A DNA stretch of 64,000 nucleotides from Whitmania pigra (lineage: Eukaryota; Annelida; Clitellata; Hirudinida; Haemopidae), in NCBI GenBank assembly GCA_021613335.1, contig JAJTWR010000314.1:2834501-2898500 (forward strand). Direction: 5' to 3'. Under the pieces are notes generated by a model that was not told where the DNA came from, searched no databases, and saw only the letters and a list, made by a program, of their open reading frames with translations. Positions 11,739 through 22,566 of this stretch are shown piece after piece (the first letter of the stretch is position 1; each line of letters starts with the position of its first letter). The position numbers and the translations under genes were made by a program.

Positions 11739-13552
11739 TTTCTGGATTAACATTTTCAAGTGAAATTGTCATCTTTGGAAAAGGACAAATATTGAAATGT
11801 GATTGGTTGGCCTCATATTGGAAGCGAGGATATGTAGATGTATTTGATGGGAATATTATTACCAAGGGATACAACAAAACATTCGATGCGGTCAACACAA
11901 CCTTCAACAACGACCTCAAAATCAATCGAATAACATTCGAGGAGGCTGGTGAATATTTGTGCGAGACATATGATCAAAGGGAGACATCTTTGATTAATGT
12001 AATAGTTATTGATAGGTTTGTTAATGTTATTAATTTTCTTAAATATTCACTTATTCAATTTAATGGAATTTTAAAAATCACATTTACACAGAAATAAATA
12101 GGAAATAATGACAGCTAAAATTACTATTTATAAAAAAAAATAACAAAGGCCAAAACTAAATTTATTGAAATGATAAAATATTTAGAATTTATTTCAGATG
12201 ATAATATAACATGTAACTTATCATCTTCAAATTTTCAAACGTCTTTGATTAACGTCATAGTTATTGGTAGGTTTGTTAATGTTATTCATTTTCTTAAATA
12301 TTCACTTATTTAATTTCATGGAATTTTAAAATAATCACATTTAGACAGAAGCATTAAAAAATAATAAATAAAAAATAATAGCTAAAAATTTTATTTAAGA
12401 AAAATAACAAAAGCCAAAACTAAATTTATTGAAATGGTAAAATATTTAGAATTTATTTCAGGTGATAATATAACATGTAACTTATCATCTTCAAATTTTC
12501 AAACATCTTTACAAGCAATGGAATTTTTTACCATAAACTGCTCAATAATGTTCAATGCAAGCGAAACATGTGAAGTTAAACCATTGTGGACTGAAAAGTT
12601 ATCCAACAAAATCCTAACAACTGAAATATCTTCTGGATACAACAATGGTCACATGTGGCTCACTGCAAATGGAAACAATGGTCTTAAAAAGGCCAAATAT
12701 TGGTTACGAATTGTTTTCACATGCAACTTGTCAGGAACTACTGTACATGATTGGAAAGTTATTGAGCCAATATACGATACCAACTACAACTCTCCTGAGA
12801 TCAAATTTTCAAGTAGCTGTTTTAAATGATTACTCCTTAATAATCAATTTACACTTATAATTTATTCCGTTTTTGAACAACAGATTCTTTGCAACTGGAT
12901 GGTGATTAACATACTTTAGGATTTTATTTTATATGACATTGTTTACTGTTGATTAGCTATTATTGTAATTCCAGAGTATTGGATCTTAGTGGTGATTTCA
13001 GTGATATTACTTCTGTTGTCATTGTTTGTGATTATTCTCACTATTCATGGAAAATATCGAACAAATTGAGAAGACATTTCATCGATTAGTATTTTCTAGA
13101 AATCTTTTGATTTTATGCTTAGCATGGCTCATAGTGGCGATTTCAGAATTATTTAAACTTAATTATTTAATTATTACTGTCATTGTTTTTACTAATTTGT
13201 ATTATTCGAGGAAAATATCTAAGAACTAGAGTAGAACTTTAAGTAAAAATTTCTTTTAATTTTTATTTCGCTTTCCAAAACTATCGTTTCGTGCATTAAA
13301 TGCACCCCTTCAATTATAAATTTCACCAGATCAATTAGAATATCTTCTGATGATTGAGGCTTAACAATTTATTGCTTTTTATTAATAATTAAAATTATTA
13401 TTTATTTTACAATGAATTCAGTAAATAAATTTTACAATATTTCAGTTTTGAATGACCAACATCCGTCTGCTGAATGTAGACCAAATGAAGGAAATTATGA
13501 AAAGATTAATTTGGATCAAGTTGAGCCCTCTGAATACGAAGCGATACTTTGA
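11739..13552 (+). pseudogene. Damaged family B receptor with stranded ITAM-like tail exon
   Basis: This is a tandem paralogue of 8537-10152. Recognisable exons are Ig1 11739-12011, Ig2 12462-12812, an 18-nt microexon 12884-12901, TM from 12975 and tail 13446-13552. Three features suggest damage or a changed product. The Ig1 donor reads ATTGATAGGT where the paralogue has ATTGGTAGGT, so the GT is lost. The TM exon (YWILVVISVILLLLS onward) meets TGA at 13067-13069. A degenerate second TM-like block follows at 13118-13235. The tail exon stays open to TGA at 13550-13552 and encodes YEKI, nine residues, then YEAI, which fits YxxI-x(6-12)-YxxI. If the TM stop is real, the tail is unused unless another splice form skips it. 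No leader exon was found. Confidence 0.55.
12198..12266 (+). other. Hybrid in-frame mini-exon from unequal crossover
   Basis: It starts like the Ig2 exon (TTTCAG acceptor, then the D-N-I-T-C-N-L-S-S-S codons). At the shared word near ACRTCTTT it switches to the 3' end of the Ig1 exon (SLINVIVIG) with a good GTAGGT donor. It is 69 nt, phase 1 at both ends and has no stop. The flanking introns are also duplicated (12100-12200 against 12340-12460). It could be spliced in as a 23-residue insert. Whether it is used cannot be seen. Confidence 0.6.
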
Positions 13553-16500
13553 TAGAATTTGTGGATTCCATGAATTTAACAATAATTATTGTAGCTATTT
13601 AAACTTTTTAAAGTAGAATGTAGAGGCAGCCAAATTTTTGTTGGATATTTTAAAATTTGTTCTGTAATGATTGACAGCTTGAAAGAAATAAACATCTTAA
13701 AAAATAAATAATTGATGCTTCACTCGTTCGAATTGATTTTACCACCATCATCATCATCACAGTTCATTTCCAATTAAATGTTTCCGACCTGAAATAAGAA
13801 CGATCAATTAAATTAAACTTCTACATCTACGTTTTTAACGTCTCCTCGATAAAAGTAATATGGTTTAGCCATGATTCTGTGATGTGATCTATTAAAAGAA
13901 AATTAAATAATGTCTTTCGATTGAACTTTTCATAAACTTTGCAGACAACAAAATTACTTACGTTGGATAAAGATATCAACAATAAAAATAATAATAATGA
14001 CTTTAATAATAATAAAGATTATCTTTATTATATTTATCTTTATCACAGCAACTTTCTTAATAATTTAAGCGCTCGCATAGCCTCATCCTGTTCTTTTTTT
14101 ATAAATAAGTTTTGCAAATGAAGTTGTTGAATTGTATTTGCTTCGTGTTATTTGTTTAAATCTCCCATTTCGCAAAGACTTACGAGGGCATATTTTCAAA
14201 TTGCTATTTCACTGTGTTTAGAACATGACTTCGCCAATCATTAAAGCAATGAAGTGAAAATTATTGATTATTCCATATTCTAGAACATTCGAATTTTCTT
14301 TGGTAACGACGTTTTACAATCGTTACGCGTCGTGTTAGCAACCCAGCTTGCATCGCCATAAAGCGCCCTTATGGATTTTTAAAATTTTTTTAAATGAATA
14401 AACGTATTGTTATTGTTATTATGTTTTGTTTGTTTATTGAATTAAACTTCTAAACTGCCTTAGAACACTCAATTGGCTCAAATTTTCAACGTTCACGAAT
14501 ATTCGCACATGATTAATGTGAAAATCATGTAATTATTTTGTTCGAACAAAATAAACAATAACTCATCTCTTCAATAACCATGTCTCCTGAAACTCATGAA
14601 TGCACAATAATGCACTAACCATCTCCGCTCTTCAGCAAGAGTCAATGAATAAAATAGGCTGTGGCTCTCTAAAACGGAGATAATTTTCACATTAATTGTA
14701 TGCGAATATTCGTGAAAGTTGAGGGGGCAAAGCCTTAAAAATTAAAGTGCAAACCCAAATCCTAAAACTGTTAAAATTATTACTATGAAAACATTATTAT
14801 TATGAAAATCATCTCCATTGTAGAGCCCAATGGATACATGAAAGTTATGTGCCTTAAATAGTAAGATGGAGCTATGAGCTTATAAAAAATCCTAATCATC
14901 TTAGCCATGCAAAAGACTTTAATCAAATAAATAATAAATAAATACATAATTATATAAGGTCTGAACTTAAAAGGCGATGTTTGATTGTATTTAAAATTTG
15001 GTGTTTTAATTTTAGGGGAACAATTTAGGAATTTTTCAAAGTCACCCCCTCATAAAGAAGACAAATTGCAAAACCTAGTTGTAGCTGAAAGGTTGTAAGA
15101 TTTTTCTTTAATGTTTTACAATCTTTTTCTTCCTATTATGATTATGATAACTAATAACGTTAATTTTGAAAATTACAATTATTAATAATTTTAATGTAAC
15201 AATATGATGGATAGAATGTCTTGGATTACTGTTATTGATTATATAATAGTAATTTTTAATCAATCTAAGGGGTAATGTCAGTTCATTGTTGTCATTTGCA
15301 TTTCATTGTTTTTACATTGAAAAGTTTTTAATGATTAGTTCTGCTTTGTATTATGTTTTATTTAGTTCACATTTTATTTTACAACTGCTGTTTGGTTGGA
15401 TAATTCTTAAAGGAATGGAATTGGGCATGATGCTTTTGTTATTAATATTATTTTTGTATGAGCAATTACTAGATAGGTTATGATTTGGTGATGTCTTGTT
15501 TAGCAACTATTTCTTTAATTTGTGCAGCTTGATTGGGAATTGTCAGGAGGGTTGCAATGGTTTAACTCAATGGATGAGTTAAAAATAAGGCTGACCTAAA
15601 AATTGAAATTATTTATTTAGTAAAGATATTGAGAAATTCTAAATGAGATATTGAGAATTCTAAATGTTTGAATTAAATTGTATTATTTAGTGGATCATAG
15701 ATGCAAAAAGTTCTTCAACTTTTAATTTATACTTTCTATATTGCCTTTACTTGAGTTACTGCTAAATGAGCTTTTTATGATAAAAATTAACTAGTATCTA
15801 ATTTTTGATTTTAATTGATTTTATTAAATAGTATTTAGTAAATACATGTATACATTTAAATTATGAACCTTAACAATTTAATTGATAATTTTTATTTCTG
15901 AATTTTGATCATCCTGGGCTTCTGTTTTCTTTTCAAACTTTTGAGGAAGTGTAGTGCAGGCAGGTTTTGTTCTTCAAAATAATGGTTGAATCACAGAAAC
16001 GTCATCATTGGGGTTTTTGAACACTTGAGTCGGCCACTTTTTTTATTTTTATTTTATAATGGTTCAACCATTATTATTACTGTGTCCAAGTAATGATAAG
16101 AGTTGATTTTGAAAAGCACATGACTGCATTACTTATTTAATATTACTTATTACATAAAGATTTCATGCTGTGATAAACTGGGGTTTGGCATTTATGGTTG
16201 TTTTACTCAGTCTGCATTTGGTTCGTTAGTGTGCAGTGCTACATGCTAACGTTATGCTTATGTAATAAACCTGTTGCCAGCTGTTACACCTGTTTCTCAT
16301 GTGGCTGTATGCCTAATCAGAATTAAGGGTACTGTGGGATGCCTGAGATTTGATATGGGATTATACAGCATAACTTGATTGTCATCTTCATGGTAATTGA
16401 AAGATGGCGAATGTAATAATAAGAATAATAACAGTTAAATTCTAAGGCGTCATTTGCATAGCGTTGGAGGCTTCTTATTGTGTTCTTATTGTCCATGTCG

Positions 16501-17100
16501 TCTTAAGCCAGTGATGTCATGAAGAGGTGAGTTTTGAAGAACTCCAGGGATGGTTGGGATCCGAAAATATACCTCTTAAATATTAATGTACATTGTTGCC
16601 AGACTTGAAAAATACTGCAGCGTTATTGCTATCACAATCCCAACTTCTAATTGGTTGTATGTAAATACATATTTAAAGTCTTTTAAGGGTGAATTTGGTT
16701 TACTTAAGAAGTCATGTTTGAGTTTAACTCTTCTTTCAAATAAAAAAGGGCAGGGCAATATTTCACAAACTTACAAATTGGTGCGAATTCAGAGACTGGC
16801 TTAATGAAACTAATGTTCCCAGGTCTCAGACTGATCCTGGCAGCTTAAACAAATTAGTTTAAATTGCGTTTGTGTTAAATATTGATGTTTGTTATAACCT
16901 AAAATGATAGATAACTGAGACATGTAAGTGAAAGTGCAATCTTCAGCTCATTGTCTAGACAGCACTGACTAATGGCTTCTTGAAATATAATGTGATATTT
17001 GCAACTTCACTAGAAATGTGAAAGTTATTATGTACTGAAGTGCTAGGTATAACAGCTCGTAATTTTAGTTTCTTCCGAACAACCTTTACATTTTGATATT
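13553..17100. other. Gene-poor intergenic stretch
   Basis: There are no supportable coding exons. Apart from a short (CAT)n run near 13740, the SINE-like piece at 14318-14400 and the retroposon-like tail at 14870-14955, it is unstructured AT-rich DNA. The few short open frames are chance. Confidence 0.5.
14318..14400 (+). repeat. SINE 3' fragment
   Basis: CAACCCAGCTTGCATCGCC followed by AAAGCGCCCTTATGGA parallels CCCAGCCTGCACTGCCGCC, AGCGCCCTTGGGA in the 60862-61068 SINE. An AATAAACG and TTATTG-rich tail follows. Confidence 0.45.
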
Positions 17101-17106
17101 GCTACG

Positions 17107-20100
17107 ATGCATTTAATGGCAGTATTAACAACCTTTGGTAAGAAATTTCATGTCTTCTTAGCAATAACAATGAAATAGAATTTAAAACTGAATAGATCTT
17201 AGACATTAGCTTAATTTAAATAAGTTATGTATTTTATTATTAAGTCAATGAAATATTGTTAATTTAATTTCTGCCCAATCTAGACCAATTCAGACGGCAT
17301 TGCTGGTCTCAACTACGCATAGTTAACGAATTGAATTTGGTGAAACTTGTTACCAAAAGATATTATAACAAAAACATTTATATAAAATATGTTTCAGTCA
17401 AGTCTGTGTATGTTATTATTAAGTCAATAATATATTGTTAATATAATTTCTGCGTTATAATAAGCATTTTATTCAACAACGTTGATGGTCACGTATATAC
17501 ATAATTAACTGATTGGAATTGCTAAAATTTGTTATCAAGAGATATTATAAGCTTTTTTGGAGCTACCACCTTTTGTTAAAACTAAAGTAATATAATTGTT
17601 ATAATACTCATTTGAATTTTAAGAAATCACATTTATTTTATTTTAGCATCTTTTTATGCAATTCAACCAGTTACAGTCAACGGAGAAGTAACAAACATGG
17701 AGAATAAAGTCGTTTTAAATGGAAGTGAAGTGATTCTTAAATGCAAAGTCGATAGTATATTTTGGCAAAGACGTTTCACATCAGATTGCCATCTTGATTT
17801 ACAAGAAATTTATGATGGTGATTCTATTATCGATACGCTTAAAAATAACTTTGAAATTTATAACATGAGTGGTAAAATTGATTTGACAATACTTCGGGCA
17901 ACATTTCAAGAGGCTGGTTTGTACGAATGCCTTTCAAATAAAACAGGTGGACGTTTCGTTACCAACTTGATTGTAATTGGTTAGTTACGTGTATTTCAAT
18001 ATATGTCATTTAATATCACTTCAAATGTGTAAAGTATGTTGTGGGTTGAAGATGAAGGTATTAGATGTACGACATCTCAAAATTCTTCCCGAATTATACG
18101 GAATACAGATAATAAGGATATCGCAGTAAATTGCTCTTTCAATTACAAAGCCAACATCTCTTGTCAACTTACACCTCTGTTGACGAATCCTGAAACAAAC
18201 CAAAACTTATCTACCACTGCATCTGGATTCGAAAATGGTTATTTGTGGTTTAACATCACAGTTAGTGATGATTTTGTCTCAACGAACAACATTGGACTGA
18301 GCGTTGTTTTTCAATGTAACTTCAGTGGATACCAATCTTACTCCATTTTTAAAACAAAATACACTTTGCTGCTTTTTCCGAAAATAGGTTTTTATTTTTT
18401 ACTTTCGGCAACTTATATTTCATTAATGTTTAGCTATCAGTCATTTCAGACTTGTTGTTAACAACAATAATATTATATTTAAAAACGTATGTACGTTTCA
18501 TTGTCATGTACTTCCATTTCAGCAGACACGTTCAGGTATTTGGAATTTATAATATCATCATCGATTTGCTTTTTCTTCATGGGACTTGCTTTCTTTGCGA
18601 CTTTGATACATCTTTTGAAAAGAAAAAATAAAAAGAATCAAGAAGAAAGGCCATCAATTAGTATTTATTATCATAATTTTATTTGATGTGAAATTTGTGT
18701 TATGATGTGTATTTCCTAGCAAAGCATTGACTTGATATAAGAATACTAATGTTGGCCACGTCAACCTTTTCTATCATGAGTATCCTTACCTCCATTACTA
18801 ACTTCAAAAAAATTTAGATAACTGGCTGATTTTAAATTAACTGTAGTTAATGGCATGGCAGGGAGGTTCAGTGCCCCCTACCTTAACATTATTAATTTTG
18901 AATTCAATTTTAGCAATTTGTATTGTATTTAGCCGATTTTTTGATTGCCTTATGTATCCCAACCTGATGTGAAGGCACTTCTTAATCGATCCACCATTTA
19001 TATAGCGCCCCTACCCGAGAGTGCTCCCTCACGAACGTAACGACTGTTGCTTTCACCGTCGTTCGCAGGCACGCAACCCTCTACGCCAATTCGCAAGCAA
19101 AAAACAATTTCGCACCATCGCCTCCCTCCTAGCTATGGCATTGGCTGATGTAGTCTATAAATTCTCCAGGAACACAAGCGCTTAATAAAGAATAAATAAA
19201 TAAAAATAATAATAAAGAACTAACCAAAGCGCTTTGTTTACGGGTTGAAATTCTCTAATGAATGTTCGTAAAATACAGTGGTCCCCAACCCCCGGTCCGT
19301 GGATCAAATGGTACCCGGCCGCCCAAGAAACAATAAATTATTTCCATTTCATTAAAAAAAATTAAAATAGTTTGTAGGGCTTAAGAACCGCTGCGATATC
19401 CATATCAGGAGGATGTATATGAGGATTTGCTATGTTCACTATCTTTGCTAACCAATACAAGCAGAACTGTTCAATTCACTGAATGGTTATGTATGAGAAA
19501 AACTAAAATGGTCCTTTTATGTCGGCATATGCACAGACGGAACTGCTGCCATGACCGGCTTAACTGATCGGATTAAAGAGGTTGCACCTGAAAGTGAATC
19601 TACTCATTGTATCAATCACAGGGAAATGCTGGCAAGCCGAAAATTGTCGCCGGAATTAAACAGCGTATTGATTGATGTCATTAAAGTTATTAACCTCATT
19701 TTGATGGAAGCACATGCCCTTAACTCGCGCCTGTTTGATCAGCTTTGTGAGGAGGTAGACGCAGAGCACAAATGCCTGCTTTTACACACAGAAATAGGAT
19801 GGTTATCCAGAGGTAAATCGCTAACCAGAGTATTTGAAATGCGAGAGCCATTGCAAAGATTTCCCTCAGAAAAGAAATCACTGTTGGCAGCACTTTTCGG
19901 TGACAAGGTATGGGTCGCAAAACTAGCTTACCTGTGTGACATATTCAGCCTGCTCAATGAACTCAATCTGTCCCTTCAGGGGAAAATGACAACTGTTTTC
20001 AAGTTGACAAAGTAAAAAAATTTAAAGCCAAACTGGAGTTGTGGGGAAAGCGTGTGAACAGAGTCATTAAGTTTCAAACATTAGCGGGGATTTTATGCGA

Positions 20101-20628
20101 GACTGAACCTGAACATTCATTTTCCAAGTTGGTGACGGATCACCTGACTTTACCCCCCCCCGCCCCGAGCGGGCCGCGGTTAAATTATCAAACATTGACC
20201 GGTCCGCGGCGATAAAAAGGTGGGGACCACTGGTAAAATAGATTAATGATTCCACTTGCTGTTCTTCTTCAAGTAATTTTGGTTCTTTGTAATTTATTTA
20301 AGCTAATAAAATATGTTTATTTTCGTCATTTCAAGTCATCCTTCATGAAGAAGCTATTGAGCTATCACAAGGCCTCGAGTCTGTAACCGATGTTTCGTTG
20401 TTATTTTCAGAAAATGAACCACTACCAGATGTCCCTGTTTTAAACGAACCAATTGATGAAGGACTTTCTGACGTCTATGACGACGTCCTTGATAGAAACT
20501 CGAAGTCGATTTCATTTCGAAATTCCATCATTAAACAATTTCGAAAGAAAAACTCTTACAAAGATAAAACTATTTCATCAGAGGCCAATGAGATATCTGA
20601 ATATAAACTTGAAACACCTTTGGTTTAG
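17107..20628 (+). CDS. Family B two-Ig-domain receptor (plus-strand member of inverted pair)
   Basis: Five exons give an intact 351-aa frame: leader 17107-17137 (MHLMAVLTTF, donor GTAAGA), Ig1 17647-17979, Ig2 18052-18387, TM 18523-18660 and tail 20411-20628. All junctions are phase 1 and exon lengths sum to a multiple of three. Ig1 has LKCKV, a Trp two residues further on, and AGLYECL. Ig2 has VNCSF, several N-glycosylation sequons and VFQCNF. The TM exon reads SSSICFFFMGLAFFATLIHLL followed by KRKNKK. The tail starts with LPDVP and contains VYDDV (YxxV) and SEYKLE. Neither matches the full ITIM consensus. Its last intron holds a SINE fragment and a hAT element. It converges on the 21112-22539 gene, with stop codons 484 bp apart, and shares nearly identical Ig exons with it. 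Confidence 0.75.
17621..18413 (+). repeat. Left arm of large inverted repeat covering two Ig exons
   Basis: The sequence from TTTAAGAAATCAC (about 17621) to ACTTTCGGC (about 18413) matches the reverse complement of about 21773-22566, with only scattered single-base differences noticed. Similarity drops sharply at both ends: inside the intron before Ig1, and about 25 bp after the Ig2 donor. Confidence 0.85.
18985..19095 (-). repeat. tRNA-derived SINE fragment in receptor intron
   Basis: The reverse complement reads GGGTTGCGTGCCTGCGAACG, then CGGTGAAAGCAACAGTCG, parallel to the 60862-61068 SINE. It ends near ATTTATATAGCGC, the complement of the GCGCTATATAAAT signature of that SINE. Confidence 0.55.
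19276..20232 (+). mobile_element. hAT element derivative (ZBED5/SCAND3-like), internally deleted
   Basis: The terminal inverted repeats are CAGTGGTCCCCA and TGGGGACCACTG. An exact 8-bp target duplication GTAAAATA lies at 19268-19275 and 20233-20240. The frame at 19551-20015 encodes part of a transposase (CINHREMLASRKL, then LHTEIGWLSRGKSLTRVFE) like ZBED5-type hAT proteins. The zinc-finger start and the C-terminal dimerisation region are missing, so it is non-autonomous. It sits in the last intron of the 17107-20628 receptor. Confidence 0.9.
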
Positions 20629-21111
20629 GAATGTCTTTATAGACTAGAACTTAAAAGCTATTATTGCACTGATTTACTAACCATCCTAACAATTTTGATA
20701 TTCAATAAACTTGTTCAATGTTTATGATTAACCTTTCTTAAGTAGTCGTTTATGAAACATAGACCAATCTTAGTTGATAAAATAAATATATAAAATATAT
20801 AAGCTATATAAAAGCTCGGCTGAAATGAACTTTAATAACTGGATTGTAATATAACTTCATTACGAACACGTCAGCTTAGTTCTTTCTTTTCGCTGTTCTG
20901 CTATTTTTCTTAGTTTTTTTGTTATCTCTGGTATTGCTTATGTTTTGTTCGCTTAAGTGATTCCTCATGTTGTTTGTTATATTGTGACCCCCATTTGTCT
21001 GAATGAAGCAACATTAATATGACAAAATTGTTTCAACTAAGTTTAATTTAAGTTTTGAAACCTAAGTTTTGAAAATTTGAGTTTACAAATTCAAGAAAAA
21101 CAGCATCAATT

Positions 21112-22539
21112 TCAAGATCTGGAATGAAAATAGAAGCTTAAATTAACTGGTCTTTTAGATAACTTGATATCTCCACTAGTAATATAGATGGATTGATAAG
21201 GAGAATTTATCTCACAAGCATTTTCATATGTAACAGAATCCTCGTCAGCTACTTGCAGGTAATGAGAGTATTCTGGAACATCTGGTAAAGTTTTGTTCCC
21301 TGATATTAAAAGTGAAAATATTATTTAACTCAATAAATTATTAGTTTTTTATTACTCTTTATAAATATTAATTTGAAAACAGTTAAAGCAAACGTAGAAA
21401 ACACAAATAAGTTATTTGAAATAATTCTAATTGATGTTCATTGAGATAAATGATGCAAAATTATCTTATTATCATGCACACAAGAGGACGTTAGTTTAGA
21501 AAATCAAACTAACTGATTGAGTTGACAAATTTCTGATTGCATGGTTTTCTTTTTAAACAACAAATAGCAATCATCAAAAAAGCTAACAGAAAAAAAGCGC
21601 ATATCGATGACAATATTCCAACTTCCAAGTAACTGAACGAGTCTTCTGAAATGGAAGAAAATGAGGAGAATGAAAACTGTGTTGTAAATGTAATAATATT
21701 ATCATTCGTGATAATAATAAGTCTAAAATGGCTGAATTAAAAATTAAAGAAATTTAAGTATCAAAAGCATCCCGCCGCCGAAAGTAACAAATAAAAACCT
21801 ATTTTCGGAAAAAGCAGCAAAGTGTATTTTGTTTTAAAAATGGAGTAAGATTGGTATCCACTGAAGTTACATTGAAAAACAACGCTCAGTCCAATGTTGT
21901 TCGTTGAGACAAAATCATCACTAACTGTGATGTTAAACCACAAATAACCATTTTCGAATCCAGATGCAGTGGTAGATAAGTTTTGGTTTGTTTCAGGATT
22001 CGTCAACAGAGGTGTAAGTTGACAAGAGATGTTGGCTTTGTAATTGAAAGAGCAATTTACTGCGATATCCTTATTATCTGTATTCCGTATAATCCGGGAA
22101 GAATTTTGAGATGTCGTACATCTAATACCTTCATCTTCAACCCACAACATACTTTACACATTTGAAGTGATATTAAATGATATATATTGAAATACACGTA
22201 ACTAACCAATTACAATCAAGTTGGTAACGAAACGTCCACCTGTTTTATTTGAAAGGCATTCGTACAAACCAGCCTCTTGAAATGTTGCCCGAAGTATTGT
22301 CAAATCAATTTTACCACTCATGTTATAAATTTCAAAGTTATTTTTAAGCGTATCGATAATAGAATCACCATCATAAATTTCTTGTAAATCAAGATGGCAA
22401 TCTGATGTGAAACGTCTTTGCCAAAATATACTATCGACTTTGCATTTAAGAATCACTTCACTTCCATTTAAAACGACTTTATTCTCCATGTTTGTTACTT
22501 CTCCGTTGACTGTAACTGGTTGAATTGCATAAAAAGATG
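21112..22539 (-). CDS. Family B two-Ig-domain receptor with ITIM-like tail (minus-strand member of inverted pair)
   Basis: Four exons are clear, all phase 1: Ig1 22207-22539, Ig2 21799-22134, TM 21514-21645 and tail 21112-21299, stopping at TGA 21112-21114. The Ig exons have the same lengths as those at 17647-18387 and nearly the same sequence. The TM exon is related but different (SYLEVGILSSICAFFLLAF, then CCLKRK). The tail begins N-x-x-LPDVP like its partner, then diverges into a tyrosine-rich stretch with SHYLQV and SPYQSI, both fitting [SIVL]xYxx[ILV], plus TYENA and IYITS. This suggests inhibitory-type phosphatase docking if the motifs behave as in vertebrate receptors. The leader exon upstream of 22539 was not identified, so the gene model lacks its start. 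Confidence 0.72.
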
Positions 22540-22566
22540 CTAAAATAAAATAAATGTGATTTCTTA
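21773..22566 (-). repeat. Right arm of large inverted repeat
   Basis: This is the reverse-complement partner of 17621-18413, separated from it by about 3.4 kb that includes both TM and tail exon sets and a hAT element. Upstream of this arm, 22540-23165 is shared with 40900-41520 but not with the plus-strand partner. Confidence 0.85.

Noticed and set aside
21983..22165. Plus-strand 60-aa frame identical in position to one at 18021-18203
   Set aside because: It is the antisense of the Ig2 exon in both inverted arms. Conservation reflects the sense coding sequence.
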